DNA from: Candidatus Krumholzibacteriota bacterium
GTDB lineage: Bacteria > Krumholzibacteriota > Krumholzibacteriia > Krumholzibacteriales > Krumholzibacteriaceae
NCBI GenBank assembly: GCA_016932415.1
Contig: JAFGCX010000010.1
Span: forward strand, 186,001 to 250,000
Direction of reading: 5' to 3'
Length of the DNA stretch: 64,000 nt
Made by a program: the position numbers and the translations under genes
Notes under the pieces: generated by a model
Databases searched by the model: none
What the model was told of the DNA's origin: nothing
Seen by the model: only the letters and a program-made list of their open reading frames with translations
Part shown: piece by piece, positions 9,329 to 18,630 of the stretch
Layout: every line of letters starts with the position of its first letter
Position numbering within the stretch: position 1 is the first letter of the stretch

Positions 9329-9946
9329 TCATGGCCGATTTTTATAGCCCTTCCGGGCATTATCATCTCTTCTCTTTGCGGCCTCTTCCCTGCTGAAAAG
9401 GCAACCGCAATAATCCTGCCTGGTCAGACCCAGCGACCTGCTTTTTTCAACGCTTATTTTGAAACCGTCTTTTTTCTTGAAATCCTCGCCCAGGAAAGAG
9501 ATATGGTATTTCGCGGCGGCTTTTTCCCCTTCTTCGATGATCCTTTCCTGTATCTTGTGGGGACTTACCGAGAGAGTAGAAGTAAAAAGGTCGCAACCAA
9601 GCTGAGATCCTTTTTTAGCCGTGGCATCAAGACGGATCGCGTAACATCTCCAGCAGCGCTCACTCTTTTCCCCGAGGTGCCTGAATCTCTCTATCCCGCG
9701 TTGCCACGATCCGGGATCATATTCTCCCTCAAAAAGGTGGATCCGCATCTCTGAACAGACCTTCTTCATATCATCGAGACGTTGCAGGTACTCCCCGGCC
9801 GGCTGGATATTCGGATTGTAGAAGAATGCCGATACATCATACCTGTCGGAAAGAAGAGCGAGGACATGGCTTGAGCATGAAGCGCAGCAGGCGTGAACAA
9901 GTATTTTTTTTCGGGGGTCCATCTTATGCCCGGGCGAAAGGATCAA
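9329..9946 (-). CDS. queH: Epoxyqueuosine reductase QueH
   Basis: 205 residues from a TTG at 9946 that overlaps the upstream stop as TTGA; ATG at 9922 (MDPRKK) is an alternative start. Catalyses the last step of tRNA queuosine synthesis, reducing epoxyqueuosine in the anticodon to queuosine. Family cysteines are all present: HACCASCSSHVL near the N-terminus, ERCWRCYAIRL in the middle and QDYCGCLFS near the C-terminus, which bind an iron-sulfur cluster and an extra iron. FFYNPNIQPAGEYLQRL is also characteristic. QueH is the non-homologous replacement of cobalamin-dependent QueG. Probably co-transcribed with the M23 peptidase upstream. Confidence 0.92.
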   Translation of the reverse strand: MILSPGHKMDPRKKILVHACCASCSSHVLALLSDRYDVSAFFYNPNIQPAGEYLQRLDDMKKVCSEMRIHLFEGEYDPGSWQRGIERFRHLGEKSERCWRCYAIRLDATAKKGSQLGCDLFTSTLSVSPHKIQERIIEEGEKAAAKYHISFLGEDFKKKDGFKISVEKSRSLGLTRQDYCGCLFSREEAAKRRDDNARKGYKNRP

Positions 9947-11313
9947 TTGGATAGATTCGATCCGCCGCTTTCTGATGTTTTCCCATCGATTACCGGATTC
10001 TCTTCGCTGGTTTTCTCAGCGAAATAATCGCCGCGCGGATCTTTGACGGGGATCCGGTTAAGCTTTGCGATCTGATATTCGACAAAGAGGAGATAATCCA
10101 TCATCTTATCTTCTCTCACGGGATTAGCCGGAGGAAGTTTCAGATTGCGTGGATTGACGAACTTGCCGTTCTTTTTCACTCTGTAGTCCAGATGCGGCCC
10201 TGTAGCATAGCCAGTCGCTCCCACATAACCGATCGTCTGGCCCTGTTTTACATTTACGCCATTCTTTATTCCCCTGGCGAACCTGCTCAGGTGGAGGTAA
10301 TAACTGATAAAATCACTGTTGTGACGGACCTTGATATAATTGCCGTTTGCCTTTGTCCGCGATGCCGTCATGATCGTCCCGTCCCCTGTTGACTGGACTG
10401 GTGTTCCGGCCGGAGCCGCATAATCGATCCCGAGATGGGGACGGTAAGTGTGCAGTACGGGATGAAGCCTTCGTTTGCTGTAATTGCTGCTTATCCTCGT
10501 ATAGTTCAGTGGAGCTCTCAGTAGTTGTTTGCGGAGCGATTTGCCCTGGTCATCGAAGTAGTCGGCAAGCCCATCTTCATTCTCAAAAAGAAATGCGTAG
10601 TGGTTGTCTCCGCTTGTATTGAATTCGGCAGCCAGGATATTGCCGATCCTTGGTCCTTCATCGCTTCCGGGCCCTTCAAGCATCGTTTTTTCCTCGTAAA
10701 TGACCCTGAAGTAATCGTTTTTCCTGATCTGACTGAAAAAATCGATATCCCACGCGTATATGTTGGCTATTGTAGCTCCAAGTTCGTTCGACAGGCCCTG
10801 TTCCATCAATGATGCGAAAAAAGAACTGGTGATTATACCGGATGCTTCCCTTATTACCACTTTGAACGGGTAATCCTTTCTGGTGGTGACGAAATCTCCA
10901 TCGACCGTCACTATCTCTATATATGACTCTGTCCCCTTGAGGGAAAAAGTCAGCCTTTGAAGTTCTCCACCGTCGCCGGTGAATATTTCGTAATACTGCC
11001 CCGGTTGTATCCTGGCGAAATCATATACAGGTTTTGATGCGCGGATTATGGCGTCGATCTGGTTAGGAATGATACCGGCATCACGTAATATATTGAAGAA
11101 AAAGGAGTTTTTCGTGACCATCCCGGAAAGAGCCGGAGCCTCGGGTTCATGAAGAACAGGTTCCCGCGCGGGAAGCTCGCTGGAGGAGATCAAGGCAGCC
11201 TCGACGATCACAGGCTGATCATCGACCTGCCGCCCACTTCTGACTGTCAGATAGAATATGGCGGCAATAGTCCCAGTTATTATTAAAGCTGATATTATCC
11301 TGTTGTTTTTCAT
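9943..11313 (-). CDS. Membrane-anchored M23 murein endopeptidase, HxD variant
   Basis: 456 residues. An N-terminal membrane anchor (residues 7-22) is followed by an OapA/LysM-like segment (FFFNILRDAGIIPNQIDAII, about 71-90) and a C-terminal LytM/peptidase M23 domain (about 285-392). Zinc-site residues: His293 and Asp297 in RPHLGIDYAAP, then GPHLDYRV, where His374 is kept but the second metal His of the usual HxH is Asp376. It would cleave peptidoglycan cross-links (MepM-like) or, if inactive, act as an amidase activator. ATG 11313 follows AAGGAT. It ends in a TTGA overlap with queH. Confidence 0.9.
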   Translation of the reverse strand: MKNNRIISALIITGTIAAIFYLTVRSGRQVDDQPVIVEAALISSSELPAREPVLHEPEAPALSGMVTKNSFFFNILRDAGIIPNQIDAIIRASKPVYDFARIQPGQYYEIFTGDGGELQRLTFSLKGTESYIEIVTVDGDFVTTRKDYPFKVVIREASGIITSSFFASLMEQGLSNELGATIANIYAWDIDFFSQIRKNDYFRVIYEEKTMLEGPGSDEGPRIGNILAAEFNTSGDNHYAFLFENEDGLADYFDDQGKSLRKQLLRAPLNYTRISSNYSKRRLHPVLHTYRPHLGIDYAAPAGTPVQSTGDGTIMTASRTKANGNYIKVRHNSDFISYYLHLSRFARGIKNGVNVKQGQTIGYVGATGYATGPHLDYRVKKNGKFVNPRNLKLPPANPVREDKMMDYLLFVEYQIAKLNRIPVKDPRGDYFAEKTSEENPVIDGKTSESGGSNLSN

Positions 11314-11615
11314 TCTCGCGATCCTTTTAATTGGCTGAAAGATATCGAAAAGACTCCTTTTTAGTCAAGGAAAAGATACAGCCCCGCATCGGGAGCGCTC
11401 GGCGCGGAAGGTCTGTAAAAGAGATTTCCGCTCATTGATCCTCCCTCTTGATATATAAGCGCATATGGAGTACCTTTTGCGCATAAGTATATTTCGGTAT
11501 TATTCCTGATCGTCTTTAGGGTTTACCGGATCTGTCATCCGCCGGTGGATCACCGGTCCGAAATGGCTGCCTGTGAATCGGGATCCCCGGTACTTCTTGC
11601 GAACGGGACCTGTTT
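11314..11615. other. Divergent intergenic region
   Basis: About 300 bp separate the M23 gene (-) and the mrfB-like gene (+). The only clear element is the minus-strand promoter at 11339-11368. I see AT-rich stretches around 11440-11510 that could hold a plus-strand promoter, but no convincing -35/-10 pair and no recognisable operator. Confidence 0.5.
11339..11368 (-). promoter_or_regulatory. Possible promoter for the M23 peptidase-queH operon
   Basis: On the minus strand TTGACT (11368-11363), an 18-nt spacer and TATCTT (11344-11339), 25 bp upstream of the M23 start codon. Confidence 0.45.
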
Positions 11616-12569
11616 ATGGATGAAAAAAAGGGTGACCTGAGGGAGAGACTCGAAGCTCTGAAAATAAAAGCTGAAAATGTCTACAACAGGTCAGGATCCA
11701 GTGGGCCGCGAATCAACGATGCTCAGAATGTTGCTTATACTCCTCCGGCAGGCGAGGAGCTATTCAATACCGTCGATCCCTCGGGACGAAGGGAGCTTGC
11801 CGCGAGGATGAGCGAAGGACTCTCCTCAGGGGGAAGGATCGAAGATCTGGTCCATGGACAGGATTGTCATGTCGAAGGGGCGGCATTTTACAGGATTATC
11901 TCTGATGCCGGTGATATCTGGAGGAACGCTCCGGCGATACACGACGAATATCTCGGAGTGCTCGCCACCGGGTCGGCTTTCCGGATAAAGGGGCTTGAGA
12001 CTCTCAGCGCCATTCAGGATGTCGATCCGGGAGAGATATGCTATCTTGATATAGAGACGACCGGACTTGGTAATTCTCCTCTCTTTTTAATCGGTCTGAT
12101 GTATTCTGAAGGTGAAAGATTGATCCAGGACCTGCTTTTCGCCAGGGACTATACCGAGGAAAAAACTGTCCTGATCTTTCTATCGAGGATATTGCAGAAG
12201 TTTTCAGTCCTTGTCACTTTCAACGGGATAAGATTCGATATGCCCTTTATCGCGGAAAGGATGGCATCAGAATCGATTGAGTTCGTTCCGCCAGGTGTCC
12301 ATATAGATCTGTTACCTCTTTCACGACGCTTACTCGGGAAAAGGACGCCGAATCATAAATTGCAGACGCTGGAAAGATATCTTCTCGGTAAAAAGAGGAC
12401 AGGAGATATTCCAGGAAGCGAGATACCGGGAGCGTATCACGATTTTGTCAGGACAGGAGAGGCCGGTCCCATAGCCGGAGTGATCCATCATAACCGCCTT
12501 GATCTGCTGTCGATGCTCGAAATTGTAACGGTTTTTCTGTCAGCGGGTGAAAAGGCGGGGATTGATTGA
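11616..12569 (+). CDS. mrfB: DEDDh exonuclease of the YprB/MrfB family
   Basis: 317 residues. An N-terminal region without clear features is followed by an RNase H-like exonuclease domain (about 140-305). Catalytic acids are visible: Asp145 and Glu147 in YLDIETTGL, Asp208 in NGIRFDMP and His291/292 with Asp296 in HHNRLDLLSM, i.e. a DEDDh arrangement. This is the layout of Bacillus YprB (MrfB). The next gene encodes the partner YprA-type helicase, the same neighbourhood as in Bacillus, where the pair repairs mitomycin C damage independently of UvrABC. The symbol rests on family plus synteny; function in this organism is inferred. Confidence 0.85.
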   Translation: MDEKKGDLRERLEALKIKAENVYNRSGSSGPRINDAQNVAYTPPAGEELFNTVDPSGRRELAARMSEGLSSGGRIEDLVHGQDCHVEGAAFYRIISDAGDIWRNAPAIHDEYLGVLATGSAFRIKGLETLSAIQDVDPGEICYLDIETTGLGNSPLFLIGLMYSEGERLIQDLLFARDYTEEKTVLIFLSRILQKFSVLVTFNGIRFDMPFIAERMASESIEFVPPGVHIDLLPLSRRLLGKRTPNHKLQTLERYLLGKKRTGDIPGSEIPGAYHDFVRTGEAGPIAGVIHHNRLDLLSMLEIVTVFLSAGEKAGID

Positions 12570-12623
12570 TGGTGCCCCGCGTACGGATGGGGAGGCCGGT
12601 ATCTCAAAGGGAAAGGGAAGAAA

Positions 12624-15059
12624 TTGGATTCGGGAAAATTCTTAAAAAAGATCACGGCGGAAGACTTCTACAAAGACCAGATCGTGCACAGGCATACGAT
12701 CGCGGAGCGCAAGGCGAAGTTCGGCAGACTTGAAAAGCCCCTTCCCGAACAGCTCATCTCTTTGCTCGCCAGATCAGGGATCGAGAATCTCTACACTCAC
12801 CAGGTCGAAGCGGTCGAGGCGCTTCGAAGAGGTGAACACATCGTCGTCGTTACTTCGACGGCAAGCGGCAAGACCCTTTGTTATAATGTCCCTGTCATGG
12901 AAAGCATGATCGCCGACGATCAGGCCAGGGCGTTATATCTTTTTCCGACCAAAGCACTCGCCCAGGATCAGCTGAGAGTGATAAGAAGGTATGGAGGCGA
13001 GGGAGGGATAGATTTTCAGTCAGGAACGTACGATGGAGACACTCCAGGTCCTCTGAGAAGGAAGCTGCGTGACGAGGCGAGAGTACTCCTGACCAATCCG
13101 GATATGCTTCATTCCGGGATCCTGCCGAACCACGCGAAGTGGGCGCCTTTCTTTACCAGGTTGAAATATGTGGTAGTCGATGAGATCCACACCTACAGGG
13201 GGGTCTTCGGTTCTCATGTGGCCAATGTCATCGGCCGTCTTCTGAGGATATGCCAGCATTACGGAGCGGATCCCGTTTTCGCCGCTTCTTCGGCCACGAT
13301 CGCCAATCCTGCCGAACACGCTGAAAAACTTCTCGGCCTGAAGGTAAAGGTCATCAGCAGGGATGGTTCTCCCCGCGGCCGAAAACAGTTCCTGATGTGG
13401 AATCCGCCGGCGATCGATGATGCGGCGATGGAACGAAGGAGTGCCAATTCGGAGGCTGCCGAGATCGTTACGAGACTTGTCCTTGATGACGTCAAGACGA
13501 TAGCTTTTGTCCGGGCGAGAGTTGTCAGTGAGGTAATAACAAGGTACACGCGTGAAAAACTCGCCGGGCACAGGGCGTCGATGAAGGACCTCGTGCATCC
13601 ATACCGGGGGGGATACCTGCCGGAGGAAAGGCGGGAGATAGAGAGGAGACTATTCAACGGCGAGCTGCGGGCGGTCATAAGCACAAACGCTCTTGAACTC
13701 GGAATCGATGTCGGCGAACTGCATGCTTCGGTAATAACCGGTTATCCTGGCAGCATTGCTTCGACATGGCAGCAGGCCGGAAGAGCTGGAAGAGGGGAAG
13801 AAGAATCGTTGATATTCTTTCTGCCTTACAACATGCCTCTTGATCAGTACCTCGTGCGTCATCCTGACTATTTTTTCGGCCGTTCTCCCGAAAACGCGAT
13901 CATCGACCGGTCCAATCCGCATATTCTTCTCGGACAGATCAGAGCGGCGGCGTTCGAATTACCCCTTTCCGGGAAAGAAGTCGAGAAGATGGGAGAATAT
14001 GCTCCCTCGATAGCCCGGCTTCTTGAAGAGGAGAAAGACCTCAACTTTGTAAAGGGAAGGTGGTACTGGCGGGGTCGGGGATATCCGAGCGCGGATGTCA
14101 ACCTGAGAAATATCTCTGATAATATATATACGATAATCGATGAATCGGAAGGTAACGTCATTATAGGCACGATAGACGAAGCAAGCGCGTTCCAGCAGGT
14201 ACACCCCCAGGCGATATATCTCCATGAAGCGGAGACCTATTTCGTCCGCGATCTCGATGTGGAAAAGAAAATAGCCTTCATCGAGAAGACCAATGTCGAC
14301 TATTACACGCAGTCGATAACGGAGACGCAGGTCAAAGTCGATCATGAAGAGAAAAACAGTCCCTGGCGGGTCAGCAGGAAAGCGTTCGGCGATGTCTCGG
14401 TGACAGACCTGACATTCATGTTCCGCAAGATCAAATTCGGAAGCAGGGATTCGATCGGGTATGGAAAATGCGATCTCCCGCCCCAGGTGCTCGAAACGGT
14501 CGGGATGTGGATAGAACCCCCGCACGAAGTCATGGAACTTGTCAGAAAATGGGGCAGGGTGCCTTCGGAGGGCCTTCTCGGCCTGTCCAACGTTCTCCGC
14601 GAAGTGGCCCCGCTCTTCATAATGTGTGATCCGCTTGATATCGGGACTACCGTCAATTCCAGGTCGACACCGTTTCCGGCGGTCTATCTCTACGACAAAT
14701 ATCCGGGAGGGCTCGGATTCGCCCTGAAAGCGTACGATCTTATAGAGGAGATCATGCAGGCATCGCGCGAACTGATCGAGACCTGCGATTGCAGGAGGGG
14801 GTGTCCTTCATGCGTAGGTTCACCGATTCCTCCCTTCACTCAGCTCGATCCGGACACCGGTGGACGCGGGATGATACCAGACAGGGAATCAGCTCTGGTC
14901 ATACTGCACTGTCTTCTTGAGGAGAAGCCTTACGAACCTTTGCCGCTGGAGGAAAAAGGTGGGGCGGGAGAAGTGGAACGGCCGGAGGGGAAAGCCCTTC
15001 CGGCGGAACTTGAAGCGAAGCTTCGCAAGTCGCTTTCAGGGAAAAGGCGATCGAGGTGA
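12624..15059 (+). CDS. mrfA: DEAD/DEAH-box helicase of the YprA/MrfA family with Zn-binding C-terminus
   Basis: 811 residues, TTG start at 12624 after GGGAAG. Superfamily 2 helicase: Walker A STASGKT (78-84), DEIH box (186-189), SAT motif (ASSATIANP), and motifs V/VI in STNALELGIDVG and QQAGRAGRGEE. The C-terminal third is DUF1998 with a four-cysteine cluster, Cys721, Cys723, Cys727 and Cys730 (CDCRRGCPSC), as in Bacillus MrfA. It should translocate 3'-5' on DNA and, with the nuclease encoded 54 nt upstream, excise crosslink or bulky adducts. The last ~45 residues are charged and low complexity. Confidence 0.9.
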   Translation: MDSGKFLKKITAEDFYKDQIVHRHTIAERKAKFGRLEKPLPEQLISLLARSGIENLYTHQVEAVEALRRGEHIVVVTSTASGKTLCYNVPVMESMIADDQARALYLFPTKALAQDQLRVIRRYGGEGGIDFQSGTYDGDTPGPLRRKLRDEARVLLTNPDMLHSGILPNHAKWAPFFTRLKYVVVDEIHTYRGVFGSHVANVIGRLLRICQHYGADPVFAASSATIANPAEHAEKLLGLKVKVISRDGSPRGRKQFLMWNPPAIDDAAMERRSANSEAAEIVTRLVLDDVKTIAFVRARVVSEVITRYTREKLAGHRASMKDLVHPYRGGYLPEERREIERRLFNGELRAVISTNALELGIDVGELHASVITGYPGSIASTWQQAGRAGRGEEESLIFFLPYNMPLDQYLVRHPDYFFGRSPENAIIDRSNPHILLGQIRAAAFELPLSGKEVEKMGEYAPSIARLLEEEKDLNFVKGRWYWRGRGYPSADVNLRNISDNIYTIIDESEGNVIIGTIDEASAFQQVHPQAIYLHEAETYFVRDLDVEKKIAFIEKTNVDYYTQSITETQVKVDHEEKNSPWRVSRKAFGDVSVTDLTFMFRKIKFGSRDSIGYGKCDLPPQVLETVGMWIEPPHEVMELVRKWGRVPSEGLLGLSNVLREVAPLFIMCDPLDIGTTVNSRSTPFPAVYLYDKYPGGLGFALKAYDLIEEIMQASRELIETCDCRRGCPSCVGSPIPPFTQLDPDTGGRGMIPDRESALVILHCLLEEKPYEPLPLEEKGGAGEVERPEGKALPAELEAKLRKSLSGKRRSR

Positions 15060-15096
15060 CTGCCGCGCCTGGTTTTCAAAAAAATTTCACAATGGT

Positions 15097-15125
15097 TTGA
15101 CTGTCCGCTTTCCGTATGTTATTGT
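15097..15125 (+). promoter_or_regulatory. Sigma70 promoter of the sdh operon
   Basis: TTGACT (15097-15102), 17-nt spacer, TATTGT (15120-15125), about 85 bp upstream of sdhC. The leader that follows contains two short hairpins (CTACC-AGA-GGTAG and a GGGC/GCCC pair), which may influence expression. Confidence 0.6.
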
Positions 15126-15211
15126 GCCTAATATTGTGCTACCAGAGGTAGTAATCGTGAAGGGCCGCCCCGTTGGCTGCCCGGTGAAATCCTTTAACTT
15201 GGGAGGCCCCG

Positions 15212-15586
15212 ATGAGGGTGATCAAGCGGTACCGGATACATGCGGGTACATTTGCATGGATACTCCATCGCTTGTCCGGACTTGGATTGATCTTTTACCT
15301 TCTCCTGCACATATGGGTGATCAGTCACCTTTCAGGGGGAGAGAAATCGTTCGACGGTATCATGCACGCTTTTGGAAATCCGCTCTTCAAATTGCTTGAA
15401 GTGGGACTGGTCGGTGTGATCCTGTACCATCTTTTTAACGGATTGCGGATAACGTTGGTCGATATGGGTATATTGATCGAAAGACAAAAGATGTTGTATC
15501 TGATAGCGGTTATCATCTGGCTCGTATCATGGGCTGCTATCGGTGCGGTAATGGTGACACGGATGGTACTTCCGGCACTTGGATAG
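15212..15586 (+). CDS. sdhC: Succinate dehydrogenase cytochrome b subunit SdhC
   Basis: 124 residues with three hydrophobic helices. The N-terminal TFAWILHRLSGLGL segment is the Sdh_cyt signature (HR-SG), and YLLLHIWVISHLSGG plus VILYHLFNGLRI supply the heme-ligating and quinone-site histidines. Start ATG follows GGGAGG. First gene of an sdhCDAB operon: sdhD follows after 15 nt. It anchors the flavoprotein and iron-sulfur subunits in the inner membrane and passes electrons to quinone. Confidence 0.92.
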   Translation: MRVIKRYRIHAGTFAWILHRLSGLGLIFYLLLHIWVISHLSGGEKSFDGIMHAFGNPLFKLLEVGLVGVILYHLFNGLRITLVDMGILIERQKMLYLIAVIIWLVSWAAIGAVMVTRMVLPALG

Positions 15587-15601
15587 AAAGGAGGAGCGTA
15601 A

Positions 15602-15964
15602 ATGAATTATAGAGAGACGATGACTTCGGGCGGCGCTCTTCTGTGGTTTTTTCAGAGGATCACCGGTGTCTATCTCGCGGCGATATTGTTGATCCACGTG
15701 ATCAATCTCCACGTTCTGATCGGCGGAGAAGTCACCTTTGCCGCGATAGCCGAGAGGGTCGCGACACCGATGTGGAAGACGTTGAACATATCATTCCTGA
15801 TTATTGCCCTTTTTCATGGCCTCTACGGCATGTGGGTCGTATTCGAGGATTATATTCATAAAGGCTGGATGAGGGTCCTGGTCTACAGTGTGATAGCGGC
15901 GATCGCTGTCGTCTTTACGATCTTCGGGACTCTTACCATGATAACTTTCCAGCATGGAGGTTGA
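15602..15964 (+). CDS. sdhD: Succinate dehydrogenase membrane anchor SdhD
   Basis: 120 residues, three transmembrane helices. LLWFFQRITGVYLAAIL at the N-terminus carries the R-x-TG quinone-site motif, LLIHVINLHVLIG the first helix histidines, and ALFHGLYGMWVVFEDYI the second-helix heme/quinone region with the Asp-Tyr pair. RBS AGGAGCG precedes the ATG. Paired with SdhC, it forms a type-A/B-like two-subunit heme anchor. sdhA starts 6 nt after its stop. Confidence 0.9.
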   Translation: MNYRETMTSGGALLWFFQRITGVYLAAILLIHVINLHVLIGGEVTFAAIAERVATPMWKTLNISFLIIALFHGLYGMWVVFEDYIHKGWMRVLVYSVIAAIAVVFTIFGTLTMITFQHGG

Positions 15965-15970
15965 TAGATT

Positions 15971-17755
15971 ATGACAATCAAAGATCCCGAGACCATTCAC
16001 GACGTCGAGGGGGTGCCAGTTCACAGTGTGCACCGTCATGACGTGGTTATTGTCGGGGCCGGCCTTGCTGGAATGAGAGCGGCAGTGGAAGCGTCCGGAG
16101 AATTCGACGTAGCTGTAATATCAAAAGTATTTCCCACAAGGTCGCACAGTGGAGCGGCCCAGGGGGGTGTGGCCGCATCGCTGGCGAATGAAGAAGAGGA
16201 TCACTGGGAATGGCACATGTTCGATACGGTAAAAGGGAGCGATTATCTCGGCGATCAGGACGTGATCGAGACTCTGGTCAAGGAAGCCCCGGTAGTAGTC
16301 AGAGAGTATGAACATTTTGGAGCGGCGTTTTCCCGTACCTCCGAAGGCAGGATTGCGCAGAGGCTTTTCGGCGGTCATACCAGGGATTTCGGCCGAGGAG
16401 GCCCTGTTCAGAGAGCCTGTTACGCGGTAGACCGCACGGGGCACGTGCTTCTCCATACCCTGTACGAGATATGCGTGAGAAACCAGGTCAGGTTCTATTC
16501 GGAATTTCATGCCCTCTCCCTGATCATCGATGAAGGAATCTGCCGCGGAGTGGTCGCGTGGGATATCGTCAATGGAGGGGTACACGTCTTTCACGCTAAG
16601 ACAGTCATGTTCGGTACTGGAGGATATGGCAAGGTCTTCAAGATCACCTCCAACGCTCTGGCCAATACGGGAGACGGTCTCGGCATGGTACTCAGGGCCG
16701 GCCTGCCTCTGGAGGATATGGAATTCGTACAGTTCCATCCGACCGGACTTTATCTGCAGGGTATCCTTGTCAGTGAAGCGGCGAGGGGCGAGGGTGGATA
16801 CCTGATCAACGACAAGGGCGAGAGGTTCATGGAAAAATATGCTCCGGAAAAGATGGAGCTAGCGCCGAGAGACCTCGTATCACGTTCGATCCAGACAGAG
16901 ATCAACGAAGGAAGGGGTATAGGCGGCGAGGCCTACGTCTACATAGATCTTCGCCACCTTGGACGCGAAAAAATAATGCGCCAGTTGCCGCAGATCCATG
17001 AGCTGGCGTGGAAGTTCCTCCATGTGGATTGCATAACAGACCCGATCCCGATTCAGCCCACCGGACACTATTCAATGGGTGGGATCCCGACTGATATAGA
17101 AGGCAGGGTCCTTCTCGACGGGAAGGATAAGCCTGTAAAAGGGTTTTTCGCCGGTGGAGAATGCGCCTGCGTAAGTGTTCACGGGGCGAACAGACTCGGG
17201 ACCAATTCATTGCTCGAAGCTTCGCTCTTCGGAAGGAGATGCGGAAAGTCGATAACAAGGTTCCTGCGCGAGAACCGCGATTTTCCCGATCTGCCGGCCG
17301 GCGCGGCTGTTGAAGCGATAAAGATGGTCCAGAAGCTTCTTTCGGCAAGCGGAAGTGAAAAGACGGCTGAGATCAGAAACGACCTGCAGGTCCTGATGAC
17401 CAGCAAGTGCGGTATTTTCCGTGACGAAAAACAACTCGGTGAACTGAAGGTCGAACTGAAAAAACTTGAGAAAAGATACGAAAATGTCAGCCTCGACGAC
17501 AAGAGTGAAAGATTCAACACAGATCTCCTTGAAGCGCTTGAACTGGGCAATATGCTTGAATTTTCAGAGCTTATCGTAGAGGGCGCATATAATCGCAGGG
17601 AAAGCCGGGGAGCGCACAGCCGCATCGATTTTCCTGACCGCGATGACAAGGACTGGTTGAAGCACACGATCGGGTGGAAGAAAGAGGGTAAGGTCAGGTT
17701 TGATTTTAAACCGGTGACGATCACCCGTTTTCAACCGAAAGAGCGAAAATATTAA
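15971..17755 (+). CDS. sdhA: Succinate dehydrogenase flavoprotein subunit
   Basis: 594 residues, the usual size for SdhA. FAD-binding [14 protein letters not shown] near residue 25, the covalent FAD histidine motif [38 protein letters not shown] with [11 protein letters not shown] (succinate/fumarate carboxylate-binding His/Arg) and [14 protein letters not shown] are all present. It oxidises succinate to fumarate in the TCA cycle as the catalytic subunit of complex II. GGAGG precedes the start, and the iron-sulfur subunit follows 14 nt downstream. Confidence 0.95.
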   Translation: MTIKDPETIHDVEGVPVHSVHRHDVVIVGAGLAGMRAAVEASGEFDVAVISKVFPTRSHSGAAQGGVAASLANEEEDHWEWHMFDTVKGSDYLGDQDVIETLVKEAPVVVREYEHFGAAFSRTSEGRIAQRLFGGHTRDFGRGGPVQRACYAVDRTGHVLLHTLYEICVRNQVRFYSEFHALSLIIDEGICRGVVAWDIVNGGVHVFHAKTVMFGTGGYGKVFKITSNALANTGDGLGMVLRAGLPLEDMEFVQFHPTGLYLQGILVSEAARGEGGYLINDKGERFMEKYAPEKMELAPRDLVSRSIQTEINEGRGIGGEAYVYIDLRHLGREKIMRQLPQIHELAWKFLHVDCITDPIPIQPTGHYSMGGIPTDIEGRVLLDGKDKPVKGFFAGGECACVSVHGANRLGTNSLLEASLFGRRCGKSITRFLRENRDFPDLPAGAAVEAIKMVQKLLSASGSEKTAEIRNDLQVLMTSKCGIFRDEKQLGELKVELKKLEKRYENVSLDDKSERFNTDLLEALELGNMLEFSELIVEGAYNRRESRGAHSRIDFPDRDDKDWLKHTIGWKKEGKVRFDFKPVTITRFQPKERKY

Positions 17756-17769
17756 AGGAGGCCCCCGAA

Positions 17770-18483
17770 ATGGCTATGCTTAAGTTCAAGATCAACCGGT
17801 TCAATCCGGACGATGAAAGACGGGGTCATTACGCGCAGGAATATGAGCTGGATGTCCCCAAAGGTTATACAGTCCTTGACTGTCTGAATGATATAAAGTG
17901 GAAGCAGGACGGGACGCTGAGTTTTCGACGCTCATGCAGGAGTGGTATATGCGGCTCGTGCGCGATGACGATCAACGGAGTGAACAACCTTGCCTGCGAG
18001 ACGCAGGCTCTCGCTCTCAAGAGCGCTGTGATAACGATAGAACCTCTCAGGGGATACCCGGTCGTGAAGGATCTCGTAGTATCACTCGATCCTATAGTGA
18101 GAGGACTTATGGCGGTAAAACCGTACATGATAAACAAGACGCCTCCCCCGACCGACCAGGAAAGGCTTCAGAGCCCTGAGGATCGTGAAAGACTCGAAGG
18201 ATTGTACGAATGCATTCTTTGCGGTTCCTGCACGTCGGCATGTCCTTCATTCTGGGCGGACAAGGAGTATATCGGCCCGCATGCCTTTCTGAAAGCTTAC
18301 AGGTTTGTCGCCGACAGCAGGGATGAAGATGCCAGAGCGCATCTTGAAGCGCTGGACGACAAACACGGATTGTGGCGTTGCCATACTATATTCAACTGCG
18401 TGGAAGCATGTCCCAAGGATCTCAATCCTACAAGGGCGATAGCGGAGCTGAAAAAGGAACTTGTCAAGGGGAAGATGGGATAG
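17770..18483 (+). CDS. sdhB: Succinate dehydrogenase iron-sulfur subunit
   Basis: 237 residues. The N-terminal plant-type ferredoxin domain has the [2Fe-2S] ligands in CRSGICGSCAM plus a later Cys in NNLAC. The C-terminal domain has CILCGSCTSACP and CHTIFNCVEACPKDLNP for the [4Fe-4S] and [3Fe-4S] clusters. Start ATG follows AGGAGG. It transfers electrons from the flavin of SdhA to quinone in SdhCD. Last gene of the sdhCDAB operon; 147 nt separate it from the next gene. Confidence 0.95.
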   Translation: MAMLKFKINRFNPDDERRGHYAQEYELDVPKGYTVLDCLNDIKWKQDGTLSFRRSCRSGICGSCAMTINGVNNLACETQALALKSAVITIEPLRGYPVVKDLVVSLDPIVRGLMAVKPYMINKTPPPTDQERLQSPEDRERLEGLYECILCGSCTSACPSFWADKEYIGPHAFLKAYRFVADSRDEDARAHLEALDDKHGLWRCHTIFNCVEACPKDLNPTRAIAELKKELVKGKMG

Positions 18484-18630
18484 CCTTCGGGTAGAATCGA
18501 TCATCAGAACGTCTGTCTCTCCGGTGCCGTTCGGGAGGACAGGTCGTCACGCCTGTCAAGTAAAGGTCGAGGAAGTCTGTCCCTGAGCGAAGTCGTCCTA
18601 TGTGCGTCTTTGTCTTTCAGGAGGAACGAT

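Noticed and set aside
14917-15399. 160-codon frame across the mrfA end and sdhC start
   Set aside because: Out of frame with both real genes, spans the sdh promoter and leader.
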